In this document: positions 19,774 through 31,720 of the stretch, piece by piece
Position numbering within the stretch: position 1 is the stretch's first letter
How the letters are laid out: the number at the start of each line of letters is the position of its first letter
Assembly: GCA_948567375.1 (NCBI GenBank)
Contig: OX419759.1
Coordinates: 19,622,744-19,686,743 of the forward strand
Reading direction: 5' to 3'
DNA length: 64,000 nt
Origin: Lunularia cruciata
Taxonomy: Eukaryota; Streptophyta; Marchantiopsida; Lunulariales; Lunulariaceae
The notes under the pieces: model-generated
Seen by the model: the letters and a program-made list of their open reading frames with translations, nothing else
Databases searched by the model: none
Told to the model about the DNA's origin: nothing
Program-made: the position numbers and the translations under genes

Positions 19774-20270
19774 ACCCCTTGTTTATATACTTGTGAAATA
19801 GTTATGTTACCAAAGTTACATTTTACCAAAGTAACTCAAGTTACTAGGCTAAAAGTCAAGTAAAGTCAAAAAAGTATAAAGGAATATCCATCCACATGGG
19901 CATATTCCACTAAGCATACGATCTTATCTTGACCCAACAACTAAGTCAAGGATTCCTTCACATGGGCTATCTTTGGACTATAGAAGAATCCAAGACAAAA
20001 AGGCTTGCGGGCCCAAGAGTTCTCAACTTTTTCTCAAAGCCAAACATCTAGGAATAATACCAAGTCAACACACTAGAATCCAAAATAGTGGTGCTCATCT
20101 TTTCCACTTCCTCTAAAGTAAGGTCCCCTCTATCTTAGCTATGACTAACTTTAACTAATCGTGACTAATGTAGAACCATCCTTTATCTCTATATAGATAA
20201 TATCTCTCAAGTATTTGTAATACCAAGCTAAATATCACAATACCTCACACATGCACAAATGGATGCTACA
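19774..20270 (-). repeat. LTR1 copy 4, truncated
   Basis: It matches other LTR1 copies from caccccttgtttatatac to the end ggatgctaca, so about 200 bp, the U5/R end in element sense, is missing on the left. It lies exactly between the end of LTR2 (19769) and the second aORF copy. Its right end is mutated (ggatgctaca, not gggtgttaca), so it is older than the element B LTRs. Confidence 0.88.
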
Positions 20271-21649
20271 ACCCATGCTTAAAGTTGTCCATGGAGGAAA
20301 CAGACAAAGAACCAAAGAAGGAAAACCAAAAGGGAGTAAGGTTCAAGAGGTTATTGCCAGCTGAACCTGCAGGTCCAAGCATGGTGAATAAGGAAGAAGC
20401 AAGTTTGAAAGGAAGGTAAATGAAGGTATGAAGATCGAGACTTTGGAGGAAGACTCTAGCGGAAGAAGTGTCAATGTAGGCCAAGGACAAAGATAAAGCA
20501 GAAGACAAAAAAACCTTTGATGGGGTAGAATAATTGTTACAGATTGTAAGTCCGTTCATGGAATTGTTGAATAAGTAGAAGAAGGAGATCCAGAAAGATC
20601 ATCTAGAGGTGAAGAATGAGTTGTAGGTGATGAAGGATATGCTTGATGAAACAAGGGAATTGAAGGAAATTGTAACCCAAAGAGAAGAAGAAGATGAGGA
20701 ACTTCAAGGGGAGGTAGTCTTAAGGAAGAAGACTATAGAGAAATTGCAAGAGAGTTTTGAACAGTGGAGAAGAGAGGTGCACGGTCAAGCCAAAGAGTTG
20801 AAAGAGCATAAGGCATTGGTTGAGAAGATGAAAGTGAAGTAAGCAAAGTTTGTATTGAAAACATACATGTGAAGGTGATGGTGGCGGTGATGGAGCAGGA
20901 GTTATAGAGCTTGAAGAAGAGTGCGGTAGAGAAGGATCAAGCATAGCAGAAGGAATTAGCGGTCTGACACCAAGAGGAAGATTGAGAAGTTTGGTAAGAA
21001 GTGCTGAGAGGCAAAGTGCTCAATATGAGGAGGAGGAGAAGATGCTTGCAGCTGAGTACAAAGATGAGTTCAAGATGTATAGAGAAGAGTTGAAGGTAGA
21101 ATGATCTTGAGGGTATGAATTAGAGTCAGTAGGAGAAAGTTGTTGGGAGATTGAAAGCAATGCTGAGCACGAATGCTGAAGGAAAGTTGGAGGAAGCAAG
21201 ACTGCATGAATTGAAGTTGTGAGTGCAAGAGATGAGGAAGAGGAGAGCAAAGGATGTGGATATGAACACTCTTTTGATTTGCTAAAGGGAACAAGTAGAT
21301 AGGAAGATAATTGAGGTGAAAGACAATGTAACTCTCAAATTAGACATAGTAAATTCAGAGTTAGAGAGACTTTGGAGTAGTATGAAGGAAGATAAGAAGT
21401 CCAAAGTTGTAGACGTAGGAGTGCAGGTGTCTTTGGATCAATTATATGAGACATTAGAAAAGAGAAGAGAAGAGTGGGTCGGAAGATACAAAGGTAGATA
21501 GGTTACACATTAGTGTAATTGAAGATCAGAGTGAAGAAGTAGTAGAAATAATAGAGGATGTAGTAGAATTAGGTAGAACCAAAGAAGGAGAAGTGATAGA
21601 AGGATCACCAAGTTTGGAAGCCAAAGTTGAGATTGATATCAGATTGGAG
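20271..21649 (+). pseudogene. aORF copy b (C-terminal coiled-coil part)
   Basis: A second, more decayed copy of the aORF coiled-coil region, in tandem with copy a. Open pieces: 20627-20842 (ELKEIVTQREEEDEELQGEV type heptads) and 21316-21501 (KLDIVNSELERLWSSMKEDK), matching the LDLVKFEIDKIWKD part of copy a. The core with PINW is missing on the left, where the LTR1 fragment lies. It ends with the same VEIDIRLE-like wording before its LTR2 copy. No function can be assigned. Confidence 0.6.
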
Positions 21650-22456
21650 TAGCAACAGTTTGAGATTTGAAGAGGTAGATATGAAGAGGTGGATTGTCAT
21701 TTTGGATTTGTAGATTTGAAGAGTTGTTGTAGAATATGGTATTTTTGTTAGTAATTGTTGATGTGCTCTACTATTTAGAGGAGGAATTTGAAGTCTTATG
21801 TTATTCAGTATTTGTAATTTTGAAGATAGATAAAACAAAGTGTTGTATCTCAGTGCTCATCGCTTGAGCATAATTCCGAGTATCAATCCTATGATTGTGT
21901 TTGTGCGTGTTGGAGAAATTCAAAGTGCAAGTCAGTGTGCTTGTTGGATGTTAGATTTTGCAGCCTTGATCTTCATTTTGTGTGTTTGGTCCTAAGTGAA
22001 GTGCAATCAAAGCAATGCCTTGACAGATCTGTGAGGAATTGTAGTGTTGGTAGTATTCTATATTTGTGAGTGCAACATAGGGTTGATGCAAAGCAATTTT
22101 GATCAAGGAAGTTGTGCCTTCAATGGAGGGGTAGAACACAATTTTGAGGCAAAGTTGTTTTGAAATGAAGTAGTAATCTTTGGAAGAATTTGAATCATCA
22201 CAATCAAGATTTGTTTGGACAAAATTTGATGGAGTTGTGATTAAGGAGTGTTAATTTGTGACAAGACTGCAAATTAGTATTTGTTACTCTCTTCAGAGTG
22301 TGGTTTCTACCTAAGAGACTAAAGACAAACTCAAGAAGAAGTACATTTGTTATTATTTGACTTTGTATTTGAACTTTTATGAATCATATCTCTTTTGGGA
22401 ACAAACTTTACTTACCTGATTATTGCAAAAGTAATATTTGCCAGGTTGTCACACCA
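21650..22456 (+). repeat. LTR2 copy after aORF b
   Basis: It matches 18960-19769 along its length, with the same theme of agatttgaagag, tagtaattgttg and tgtgcttgttggatgtt, and ends caggttgtcacacca. Together with the first copy it makes two aORF-LTR2 modules in direct order. Confidence 0.75.
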
Positions 22457-22860
22457 TGGAATAAAATTTTTTAGGTAGGAAGTAGTAGAAAGCTCAGTCC
22501 TACAAGTTAAGCCTTCAAGGAAGGGTGGAACACATTTGCAGACATTGCATCTTTGGAATAGAATGGTACTTAGAGTTGAATGAACCATCACCTTTAGGGG
22601 CAATCTTGGCTAGATTTTAGAGTGAAATTGATTAGTTTTATGATTTTCTTTTTGCTATAATATGCCACAGAGGGTGACACTACACTCTTCTTGGAGTTGC
22701 TTTTGCTCACGAGGTTAAACAAGAGACATTAAAAAAACTAAGATTTGGTGACAAGTGCATGTTCCACTCCACTTTCAAGCATTTCCGCACAATATCCTCA
22801 TGGGAACAAACTATTCCTACTGACTATACTATAAGAATGACAACATTGAGCTATCCCACC
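22457..22860 (+). repeat. Divergent LTR2-like segment
   Basis: The part from about 22690 (ggagttgcttttgctcacgag, then tcctcatgggaacaaacta) follows the order of words in the LTR2 U5 end and of 42540-42712. It is much more diverged than the other copies. It abuts minus-strand aORF copy d. Confidence 0.5.
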
Positions 22861-23960
22861 AACCATTGTTGGTCTTATTGTTTTTCAATGGGACCTTAAA
22901 CCTCACCCCCATGCTTGCATCTGGGCAAGTCCATTATGTATCTAAGGTCGTGGCTTTTGGTGGTCAGTTCTCAAGACCCATTACATTTTGCCCATGGTCT
23001 TTCATCTAGGAAAGGGGATTTTTGCATTGAATTCTTATCATTGGATCTATATTGTTCCAAATTTAATAGATGATTGCATGATCAGTCAATTTCTTGTTCA
23101 ATAATAAGAATTCAAGTTTCTTGCTACGGAAGAATTCTTCTTTGTGATGGAATGCCCACTTGATCAATCTAGGTGACTTGAATATAACCTCATGCACTTG
23201 CTTATGTTGCTTGCATTATGCATTGAGACCATGATTATCTATCGAGGGACGGAAGTCTGCCATGTAGCTTTTGGGATTACCTAACCACTCTATGGCTCTA
23301 CTCATAAGGGTTTCTTGTCAAAGGTAGGGAGAGGTTTTTCTTATCTAAGGCTTGCACTTGCCTAGCTTTGCAGAAGTGAAAAGTGATAGACATGGGACTA
23401 GTTTTAAGGTTTTTGCTCAACCGTTACCAAGTTTTGGTACGTGTGCCTTGGGTGGAAAATCACAACCAACACATGTAAACATTTTTTACAATCAAATGGT
23501 TATTAATTATGGATCTTTGTCTAGTGGGGGCACATTCAAGCAATTGGGTTCAATTTAAACTGATAAACTTTCAGGCCAAAGGTTGGTGATGCCAAATATT
23601 TATAGCACCAAAGGTCTTTCATGCCAAAGACCTTCCTTGCCAAAGGTTTGTCTAGCCAAAGGTCTTTGTCACTGAAATCCTTCAACATAAGCTTTCCTTC
23701 TTTTCAATCTACATTGGGCATATCCTTGCTTCACTCTCCTTTATTCATCTTCCTTCTATTTGTCGTGGTTGCCTTCTACAGAAAAGGAAAATGATACACA
23801 ACTAGCTCTCAAACTTGGCAAACTATTAACTCATTGTATTTTGAGGAAAACTAGGTGAACATGTATTTTTTGCAAAGGCGAGGCACCACATTAACACATG
23901 ATGCATTTTATCCATGAAAACTACCATAGCATTAATAAGTCCAAAAGGTAAATTCTCCAT
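22861..23960 (-). pseudogene. aORF copy d (N-terminal half)
   Basis: On the minus strand, broken frames give LPRLIKWAFHHKEEFF and ASMGVRFKVPLKNNKTNNGW, the same order of segments as aORF copies c and e upstream of the core. Further toward the N-terminus is a DLWLDKPLARK-type stretch also seen near 31450. The copy stops at 22861, before the core, where LTR2-like sequence of the other strand begins. There are many stops, so it is an old fragment. Confidence 0.55.
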
Positions 23961-24308
23961 TGAAAATTCCCATCCTTAACATTTTTTACAAAGCAATAAT
24001 GAGATTTTCTCAAACTCATGAATAACTAACATGAGACTAAGTAAAATGAACAAATGAATTTTTCATCAAACTAGCAACTATGATGTGTATGTTCTAGAAA
24101 AAATGATAGTATTTGATGGTAGATTATAGGGTATGTATGCTTCTGATCATTTTTATCTTGATTAGAAGTTCACTTTGGCAATAATGAATTTCTTGTAAAA
24201 ACTTGCCAAAAACTCAAGAGAGGGTCATTTTTGGTATAATTGTGAGATCCATCAAAATTACAAAATAACCACCTCACACGTGAAAAATATTCATCCTCTA
24301 ATGCAAAT
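23961..24308. other. AT-rich interval, nothing recognised
   Basis: Between aORF copy d and the gag-pol remnant E. It is probably the decayed RT region of element E, which reads toward it on the minus strand, but I cannot identify motifs beyond 24309. Confidence 0.4.
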
Positions 24309-25860
24309 TTAAGGTGTGTTTAAGGACTTTGTGGACAACATTCTTGTGTGAAAGGTAGTATTTTGCACATCTTCTTTATTAATTGAAATATGAAAATAGC
24401 TACTTTGAAGATCCAACTTGGAGAAGTATGATACACCACTTAATTGATCCAACATGTCATTAATTTGATGCAAAGGATACTCATTCTTCAATTTTTTATT
24501 AAGATTGTTATAGTCAATAGAAAATGGAAGTCCTTTATCCTTCTTTGGTGCAAATAGTACCAATTCTCCTTAAGGAGATGAATTATATCTTATGAAATTC
24601 TTCTCCAACAATTTGATCAATGTTGTTTGAATAATCTAACTCTTTTGGTGAGATCAAATAGATTGGTCTACTTACTTGAGTATTATATGATAATACCTTG
24701 ACCTTGAAGTGCATACCTTGGTCAAAGTGTAACCCTCTTGGAAGGTCATCCAAAAACACATCTACAAACTTTTGAACTATTTGATAAACCATTACTTTTT
24801 GAGGTTTCTTATCTTCATTAGATTCTCTTTGTACAATTGGCTTGATTGACATAGCAAAAATATGAACGTCTTCCTCCAAATCTTGTTTTATAGCTACTAT
24901 TTTGATAACTTCTCTCATCTTGGGACTAAACTTTTACATGTCTTTTGCAAAGGTGATAGACCACCTAATCTTTAATCTTTACCTTGGTGGTGTGCTCAAA
25001 TCTATCATCAAGCCCAACCAAATTAGCCTTGTGATGTTCAAGCAAAGAAAGACCTAGAATGATATCATAATGTAAGGGAGATACTATAAATCTCATAGAT
25101 TTTGAATACCTCTTCACAAACAAGATGTGAAGTATGAAATGTAAAACTCTTTCTACCATAAGAAATCATCAATTTACTATCTAACACTTGGTTGATAAGA
25201 ATACATAATTCCTTTTTTAATTGCATGGACATGTTATTCTCAAAAAATTTCTAGTCAATCAAAATCTTACAATCACAATCAAATATCATACCTTGTAAAT
25301 GAATCAAACTTTCATTTCCATTAGAATAAATCAATTTTTCATATCTCAATATCTCCTATTGGGACTCTTTTTTTCCTTGATCCTTATTCCCCAAGAACTC
25401 CATTTGTACAATGGATTAAGATCATCCATTCTTAATTGGGCATTAGGCAATATGATTTCCAAATTAGCAATAATAGAAACCACCACCACTTTGTTGCAAT
25501 ATGGAGTGCCAAGAGGTATTCATTGGATAATATCAAACTCCAAAATAAATAAATAAATAAAATAATCACAATCAAATATCATACCTTGTAAATGAATCAA
25601 ACTTTCATTTCCATTAGAATAAATCAATTTTTCATATCTCAATATCTCCTATTGGGACTCTTTTTTTCCTTGATCCTTATTCCCCAAGAACTCCATTTGT
25701 ACAATGGATTAAGATCATCCATTCTTAATTGGGCATTTGGCAATATGATTTCCAAATTAGCAATAATAGAAGCCACCACCACTTTGTTGCAATATGGAGT
25801 GACAAGAGGTCTTCATTGGATGATATCAAACTCCATTGGCTCCTCCACCTAAATCTAAAG
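24309..25860 (-). pseudogene. Element E: decayed chromovirus-like gag-protease-RT
   Basis: Minus-strand remnant in the order zinc-knuckle region (25836-25290), protease (25159-24965, with HYDIILGLSLLEHHKANL), linker (24918-24583, with IVQKFVDVFLDDLPRGL) and RT N-terminus (24563-24309: FSIDYNNLNKKLKNEYPLHQ, then FSKLDLQSSY). RT catalytic motifs, RNase H and integrase are missing. It matches element D (62.3-64 kb) in the gag-protease linker, so both belong to one family. RT wording such as NEYPLHQINDMLDQL is typical of chromoviruses (Del, Reina, CRM group), and that placement is inference. The knuckle region is present twice because of a 293-bp tandem duplication (see the repeat entry). Confidence 0.85.
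25271..25836. repeat. 293-bp tandem duplication inside element E
   Basis: The block starting aatcacaatcaaatatcata at 25271 starts again at 25564, with very few differences. An (AAAT)n run (about 25542-25562) lies at the join. It covers the gag zinc-knuckle to protease start on the minus strand. Confidence 0.93.
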
Positions 25861-26877
25861 TCTTCCTTGTGGTGGAAAATACGTATTTGTAATCAAACAT
25901 ACATGTTTACCAAGAACAAGTCTTTCTTATCAAGATATGAAATTACATGCAAAGAAATTATCTCAAGGAAAATTATATTGTAAAAGCACTTACAGTTTTT
26001 AAAATTATAAGAGATAAGTAGATAGAAATTTTGTAAATTATAATAATCAAATCATCTATTATTTTCATCTTCTTTATTGGCTATAATGATAACCTCAAAC
26101 TCCTTCATGATGATATCAAGATCTTCTTTTGCATCCTTCCTCTTGAATTTTTGGTAAGGTTCTTGTATGAAGAGGTATGAGTTGCCATTTTTTTGGAGAC
26201 AAAGACCAAACTTGGAGTAAGGTCTAATCTTGTAGGAGAAGGGCAAAAAAAATTCCCACTCTGGTGCAAAGCTGGGGAAGTCTTCCTTGAAGTTGGTTAA
26301 GAATGGTGTTACACTTGCGCATGGATCTTTGGGGTCATTTTAATTACAAGTTGTGATCCTGGCCTCTAAAGACACCTAGAATTCTACTTCAATGGCAATG
26401 ATTTCTTGTAAAATCAATGTTCTTCTTCTTTTGATTCCAACCCCAAAGGTCATGTGTGACGAAGGCACTTAAAGGGCTTCCTTTGAAGTCTTCTTCTAAG
26501 AGACCCACCTTCTTCTTATGTCAAAAGTTACTCCTTTGTCAACACAAGCTGCAATAGAGCAATTAAATGTGCCAAAGTTTGAAACAACTTGTGAGTTATC
26601 TTTGAGTCTAAATATGCCTTCTTGCAAGGACCAACACCAAAGAGTCAATTCAATCTCTGTTTATACTTTTCCTTCAAGGTGATTAGATTCACCTTGAGCT
26701 TTTCTCTATTGTGCTATGTGTTGATTAGCGGCTTGGTATCTCTTAAACGCTCTTAGATCACAAGGTTTGTGACTGTTCCCTTGTACTCAATTCTATTATA
26801 ACATTAAGTGCTTCTATTATCACATCTAGCCACTTCAAGGTGTGTAACCCAAGTAGCAACAAGTAAAAAGCATATGA
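25861..26877 (-). other. Probable upstream gag remnant of element E
   Basis: A 64-codon minus frame (26246-26052, acidic at its end, KEDENNR) and Lys/Asp-rich wording are visible, but no Gag motif I can name. The remaining sequence up to the inverted LTR2 copy shows only short frames. It is likely transposon-derived. Confidence 0.35.
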
Positions 26878-27470
26878 AAATCCAATGTTGATGTACTAAT
26901 AGTATAATTGTAAGAATAGTTGTTCATGCCAAGATACAGGTAAAAAGAATGACTAGAGTTGAAGAAAAAGTGTCCAGATGTCATAGTTTGTTTATTGTTA
27001 TATATTGAACCTCTTTGGCAGGAACCACTCCCAAAAGAAGTTAGTGTTACTCACTATGGTACACTACATGCCAAAGGCTTCTTCTCCTCAAAGAGACATT
27101 CACCCCAATGGCCTATTCCACTCCAAAGATCATTTCACTCTAGATGTTTGTTCCATCTCAAAGTTTTGTTCCATCTCAAATTTCCTATTACTATTGACTA
27201 CACAAACTACATACTACCCTTCCCAAAAGACACAATCCTACAATAGTTGCATAATTGACTAAATGATTGGCTTTTCTATTCTATATACTATCAATGCTCC
27301 AAGTTTCTAGAACCTCTATATGCATTGTCTCATTTCTTCAAAACTCCAAGGATCACACACCATAATCAAGGTATAATGCCTCTCTACATTCAAACACTTA
27401 CATTCCTACTATAAGTTTCCTCACCTCTACTTGACCAATCATACAAGAAATGACACAAAATGTAGGTAAT
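26878..27470 (-). repeat. LTR2 copy, inverted
   Basis: Read on the minus strand it follows the order of words in the LTR2 copy ending at 42712. On the plus strand, aaaatccaatgttgatgtac matches the complement of the 42680-42700 end, and tgaacctctttggcaggaac matches the complement of the gttaaatatgcaag region. A second inverted copy lies at 55600-56225. It is moderately diverged. Confidence 0.6.
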
Positions 27471-28242
27471 TAGTACTAAGGTTTGTGGAGGTCCTTGGAC
27501 TCAAATTCCAATTATGAAAAAGAGAACAAATTTAGATTGGGTTGCAACTCCTATAAACAGTTTCATACTTCATGATGAAGAGATTCAATAGCTTAAGTGC
27601 ATTGGAAATATCCTAATTACATCTACATCACTCATTTCTGATTCTATTTTATCTTATCTAATGCTTAATTAAGATCTATCTTAGCATCTATAGCCAACTC
27701 AATGTTGGTCTTTGTTGTTTATACTTTTAAATCTCTTTCAAATTTACATCATGAAGATCTTTGGTGATAAAATTATACTTACTCTAAAAGTGTTTTAGGC
27801 CAAAGATATGTACAATTATGAAGGCTTTGTGCTTAAGTTGATTCTAGGCAATATATTTTCTACACTTAACATATTATTATTGTTTTTGCTTTGGCCAAGT
27901 GCTCCTTTCATCCTAAGGAATTAGTGTGAAGAACTCCCTTTGCCTCTACAAAGCTTAATGATCAACTCTGCCCTACTTTTGTAATCTTCCAAGGTCATGA
28001 GAGTAACAATGGTTGATTCTTGGAATTTCTTGGTCATGTGCTTCTACAATCATTCTACAAGTTGGTTGATCCACTTGTTGGTGTAGACCTTGGCTTCCAA
28101 GGCTTGTGCGTGAGCTTTCGTTTCCCATGGCTTAATTTCTGGGCTTGCTTTTGAACTATCTCCTTGGCAAGTCAAACCATTGTTCTTGAGTTGAATCTAT
28201 GTGCATGAACATCTTACACTTCACGTTGTTTAGTTTTGTTTT

Positions 28243-28937
28243 ATGAGCCAACATATCTCTTGCTCAAGATGAACCTCTAATGGCTATTAAGGTAATGAAC
28301 CATGGACTAAGAAAGCAAAGAATCAAACTCCATCACACTACTCAAAGGCTAAGAAACCAAGGCACTTCCAATACTCAAGCCGTTACTCACTAGAGACCTC
28401 AATGAGAAAAATAGATGTACAAATAAAAGGATGATGATACCTCCTCATCCCTAGTTTATATACTTGTTAAATAGTTACATACCAAAGTTACTAATTACTA
28501 TAATGACTCAAGTTACTAGGCAAAAAATCATATAAGTCTAAAGTCTAAAGAAATATCCAAACCCATGAGAATAATGCCCTAAGAATGTGGTCTTATCTTG
28601 ACCCAACAACTAAGTTAATTATTCCTTCACATTGTCTATCCTTGGACTATAAAAAAATTCAAACCAAAAAAGCTTGTTGACCCAAGAGTTTTTAACTCTT
28701 TCCTCAAAACCAAGCATTTAGGAATAATACTAAGTCAATACACTAGAATCCAAAATAGTGTTGCTCACTCTTTCACCTTTCTCTATGGTAGAGTCACCTC
28801 TATCATGGTTATGATTAACTTTAGCTAATCATGACTAATATAAAAGCTTGGTTAAACTCCATATAACAATATCTTCAATTACTTACAATACAAACTAAAT
28901 ATCCCAATAAACCATACATGCACCAATAGGTGTTACA
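28243..28937 (-). repeat. LTR1 copy 5, solo LTR
   Basis: About 695 bp, diverged from the element B LTRs. The flanks are gtttt (28238-28242) and gttct (28938-28942), a 5-bp target duplication with one mismatch. There is no internal element sequence on either side and the aORF e reading theme resumes after it, so it is a solo LTR left by recombination. Confidence 0.85.
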
Positions 28938-30162
28938 GTTCTGATCTCTTGTAATTCTACCAACACCTCTTCTTGAACTTGCTCTTGATCTTTCTCTCTT
29001 TCCTCCTCCTTCTCCTTTAGTTTCATGGTAAGCTTTGTGACCTATACTTCAATGATGATCTATTCTTCTTGATGTTGCACCTCGGTAACAACCATCATTA
29101 TTTTCATTTTCTCAACCTCTTCTCTTAGGGCTTCAATTTGTTGCTCTTGAGCCTTCAATTGCTCATCATTCTCCTATTAGCACTTGGCTTCTTCTAGCCA
29201 AAGCATCTTTTATCTATTTGCCCACCTTTGGAAATTTTTGTTATACTTTTGCCTGATGGTTTCTCCTTCTTCTTGTATCTTGGCTGCTTCTTGCACCAAG
29301 TCATTGCTACATTCCTTGCATTTATTCAATTCCTTACATATTCAAAGCATAAACCTTAATGAGTTTCTCCTTTGCCTTTGCTTTTTCTAGATGAACTCTT
29401 TACGTGGTTTGATGGATATGTCTCATGAGCTTGGTGTAGTCCATGATCTCCCCATGTAGTTTGGTAAATTGAGAGAAGTCTCTCCATCATCTCCAATGTT
29501 GATCCAATAGTATGAATAAATATCCTAGAGATAGGTATCCACTCAATTGGTGGTATATTATTTTGGCTTGACTCCACTTCTTCTTCTTTCTTGGGAAGCA
29601 CCAAAGGTTCACTCCCTTATTTCTCAATCTCAACAAGAAGGGTAGGTTCTTTGTTCTCATGCACTACCCCCATGCTAGTTTTGGGTCTTTGGCCTTGGAC
29701 CTTCCTTTGTCTTGAACTTTGTCTTTGTTGTGGCCCTTGCTTCATTCTGACACCACACCTTTGGCCCCAAGTACTCCTGCGTCTAGTACTCCTTCATCTT
29801 TGAGTACTACTTTGCCCTTGTATTGGAAAGTTGCAAAGCCCGTTTCTCTTTGGCTTTCTCTTATTCCTTCCTTAGTACCTAATGGTCATGTTTCTCCATT
29901 GTACTTCCTTGGGATTGGTGCATATCTTTGTCTTGGACATCTTATCTGACCTCTTGGGGCATTGGAGCAAATTGAGCTTCCTCACCCTTGCAATCATCCT
30001 CATTTCTATATGAAAAAAGGACAATGTGTGTAAAAGACTCTTTGCTAATAATAGGTTTGTTTTTGTCTTGATGTCTAGCTTCACCTTTGTCCATTGAGTC
30101 TTCCACCACTTGTGTTCTCTTTGTCCTCTTCTTTCCCTTCACCTATGGTTTGATAAGTGTTG

Positions 30163-30198
30163 TCTTCTTCTTCTTCTTCTTCTTCTTCTTCTTCTTCT
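30163..30198. repeat. (TTC)n microsatellite
   Basis: Twelve TTC units on the plus strand. On the minus strand they would encode a Glu or Lys run inside aORF copy e, in keeping with its charged coiled-coil region. Confidence 0.95.
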
Positions 30199-31720
30199 CA
30201 ACGACTCAAATGTCCTTGGCTATCTCCATTTACCTCTTCTTTTTTGTAGCACAAACTATTGTAGGCTTCTTCCATTGGGACAAATTTCTTAGACTTGGTA
30301 AATGCTATATTGGCAAGTGCATACTTCTCCCTCATCTTCATGGGCTCCAATTGGTTGTGAAAGTCTCCTTTGGAGAAGTGATGGTCAGGATACTTCTTTG
30401 TCTCCTATGGGTCAACAAGTCCGTTCCTATGTAAAAGAGAACAACCTAAGAGGATAGTAAGGTTACTCCTCCTTCTTTTTTCATATGTCCTCCTCCATCT
30501 CAAGCATGTATCCATACTACTGTTGCCCAATTCACCGGCCTCCCTTCATAAAAATATTCATAGAAGATTGCACGGTGGTTGTTTACATATGTAGTTTTTT
30601 TGGACTTAAAACATCTTCACCATTGACTTGGTAAGAGTTCTTTGGGCAAGATCCTTGTACCCAAGTACTAAAAACCCATTGATGGTCTTATCATCCTTGA
30701 ATACGGCCTTGAATCTCACCTCCATGCTTGCATTTGGGTGAGTCCACTATAGTTCTATAAATGTGGTATCAGGGAGGTGAATTCTCTATTCCCAACACTT
30801 GTCGCCAATGTTCCTTGGTCCACACAAAGATTTTTCCTCATAAGTTCTCCAACCCTTATTGTCTTTGATCTCTTAAAGCATTGCATGATTGCTTAACTCC
30901 TTATTCAACTTTCTTGTTGTGGAGGAAATCTGCTCTACAATGGATTGCTTACTTGGTCAATCTAGGCAATTTGAGAATAATCTGAAGCACTTTTATATGA
31001 CACTTAGGAGCTTTGTTCACTAAGGCCATGTCTATTTCCCCTATCAAAATAGGAGATCTACTTGCAAAATTACTTACCTACTTTAGGACTCTAACTCTCA
31101 TGAGTTCTAGCCAAAGGTGGAAGAGTTCTAACTTGTCTAAGTCTTGCACATGTCTACATAAGTGGAAAGTGGTTAGCTTGATCTGAGTATTTAAGGTATT
31201 GGCTCAAACTTTACAAAGTTTTGGCAGGTGTGCCTTAAGTGAGCAATTGCAACCCACACAAGTAAACATTTTGGTACAATCAAATGGTTATTAATTCTAG
31301 TTCTTGATCTAACAGAGCCACATTCAAGTCATTGAGATTTGTTTTACTGATAGAATTTTAGGCCCGATGGTGTCCCCTGCCAAATGATTCCAAGTTCAAG
31401 GGGTTTCCAAGGCCAAAGATTGATGAAATTAGAGGCTTTTTAGACCAAAGATCATTTGGATTGAAGGTATGTCTTGCCAAAGGGTTATCTGGCCAAAATC
31501 CTCCTTTGTCAAAATTCTTTGGTTTAGGCTCTCCTCTTGGCTCAACTGTTGCAGAGTTCTCCATGCTACACTTCTCTTTATTCCTCTCTTTCCCGTATGG
31601 TGGAATTCCCCTATGTGTGAAAGGTATATAGCATAACAAACCTTCTTTCAACTTTGGCAAACCATTATCTCCTTGTGTTTCTAAGTGAACTAAGTGAATT
31701 GAAATAAAAAGGCACACCCA

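Larger units (their letters stand above)
27471..31720 (-). pseudogene. aORF copy e, interrupted by a solo LTR1
   Basis: The longest aORF copy. From the N-terminus (31717): a KPKNFDKGGFWPDNPLAR stretch with repeated P-L-A-R/W themes (31717-31358), then the pre-core part, then the core at about 30610-30390 (KKTTYVNNHRAIFYEYFYEG, PVNWATVVW, GGVTLLSS, FYIGTDLLT). A Glu/Lys run encoded by (GAA)n at 30198-30163 follows, then IEWIPISRIF and LEMMERLLSIYQ (29604-29356), and coiled-coil-like sequence to about 27.5 kb. LTR1 copy 5 (28243-28937) splits the coiled-coil part. Frames are broken throughout. The core keeps the Trp of PVNW. No catalytic motif, zinc site, signal peptide or membrane helix was seen. 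Confidence 0.6.
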
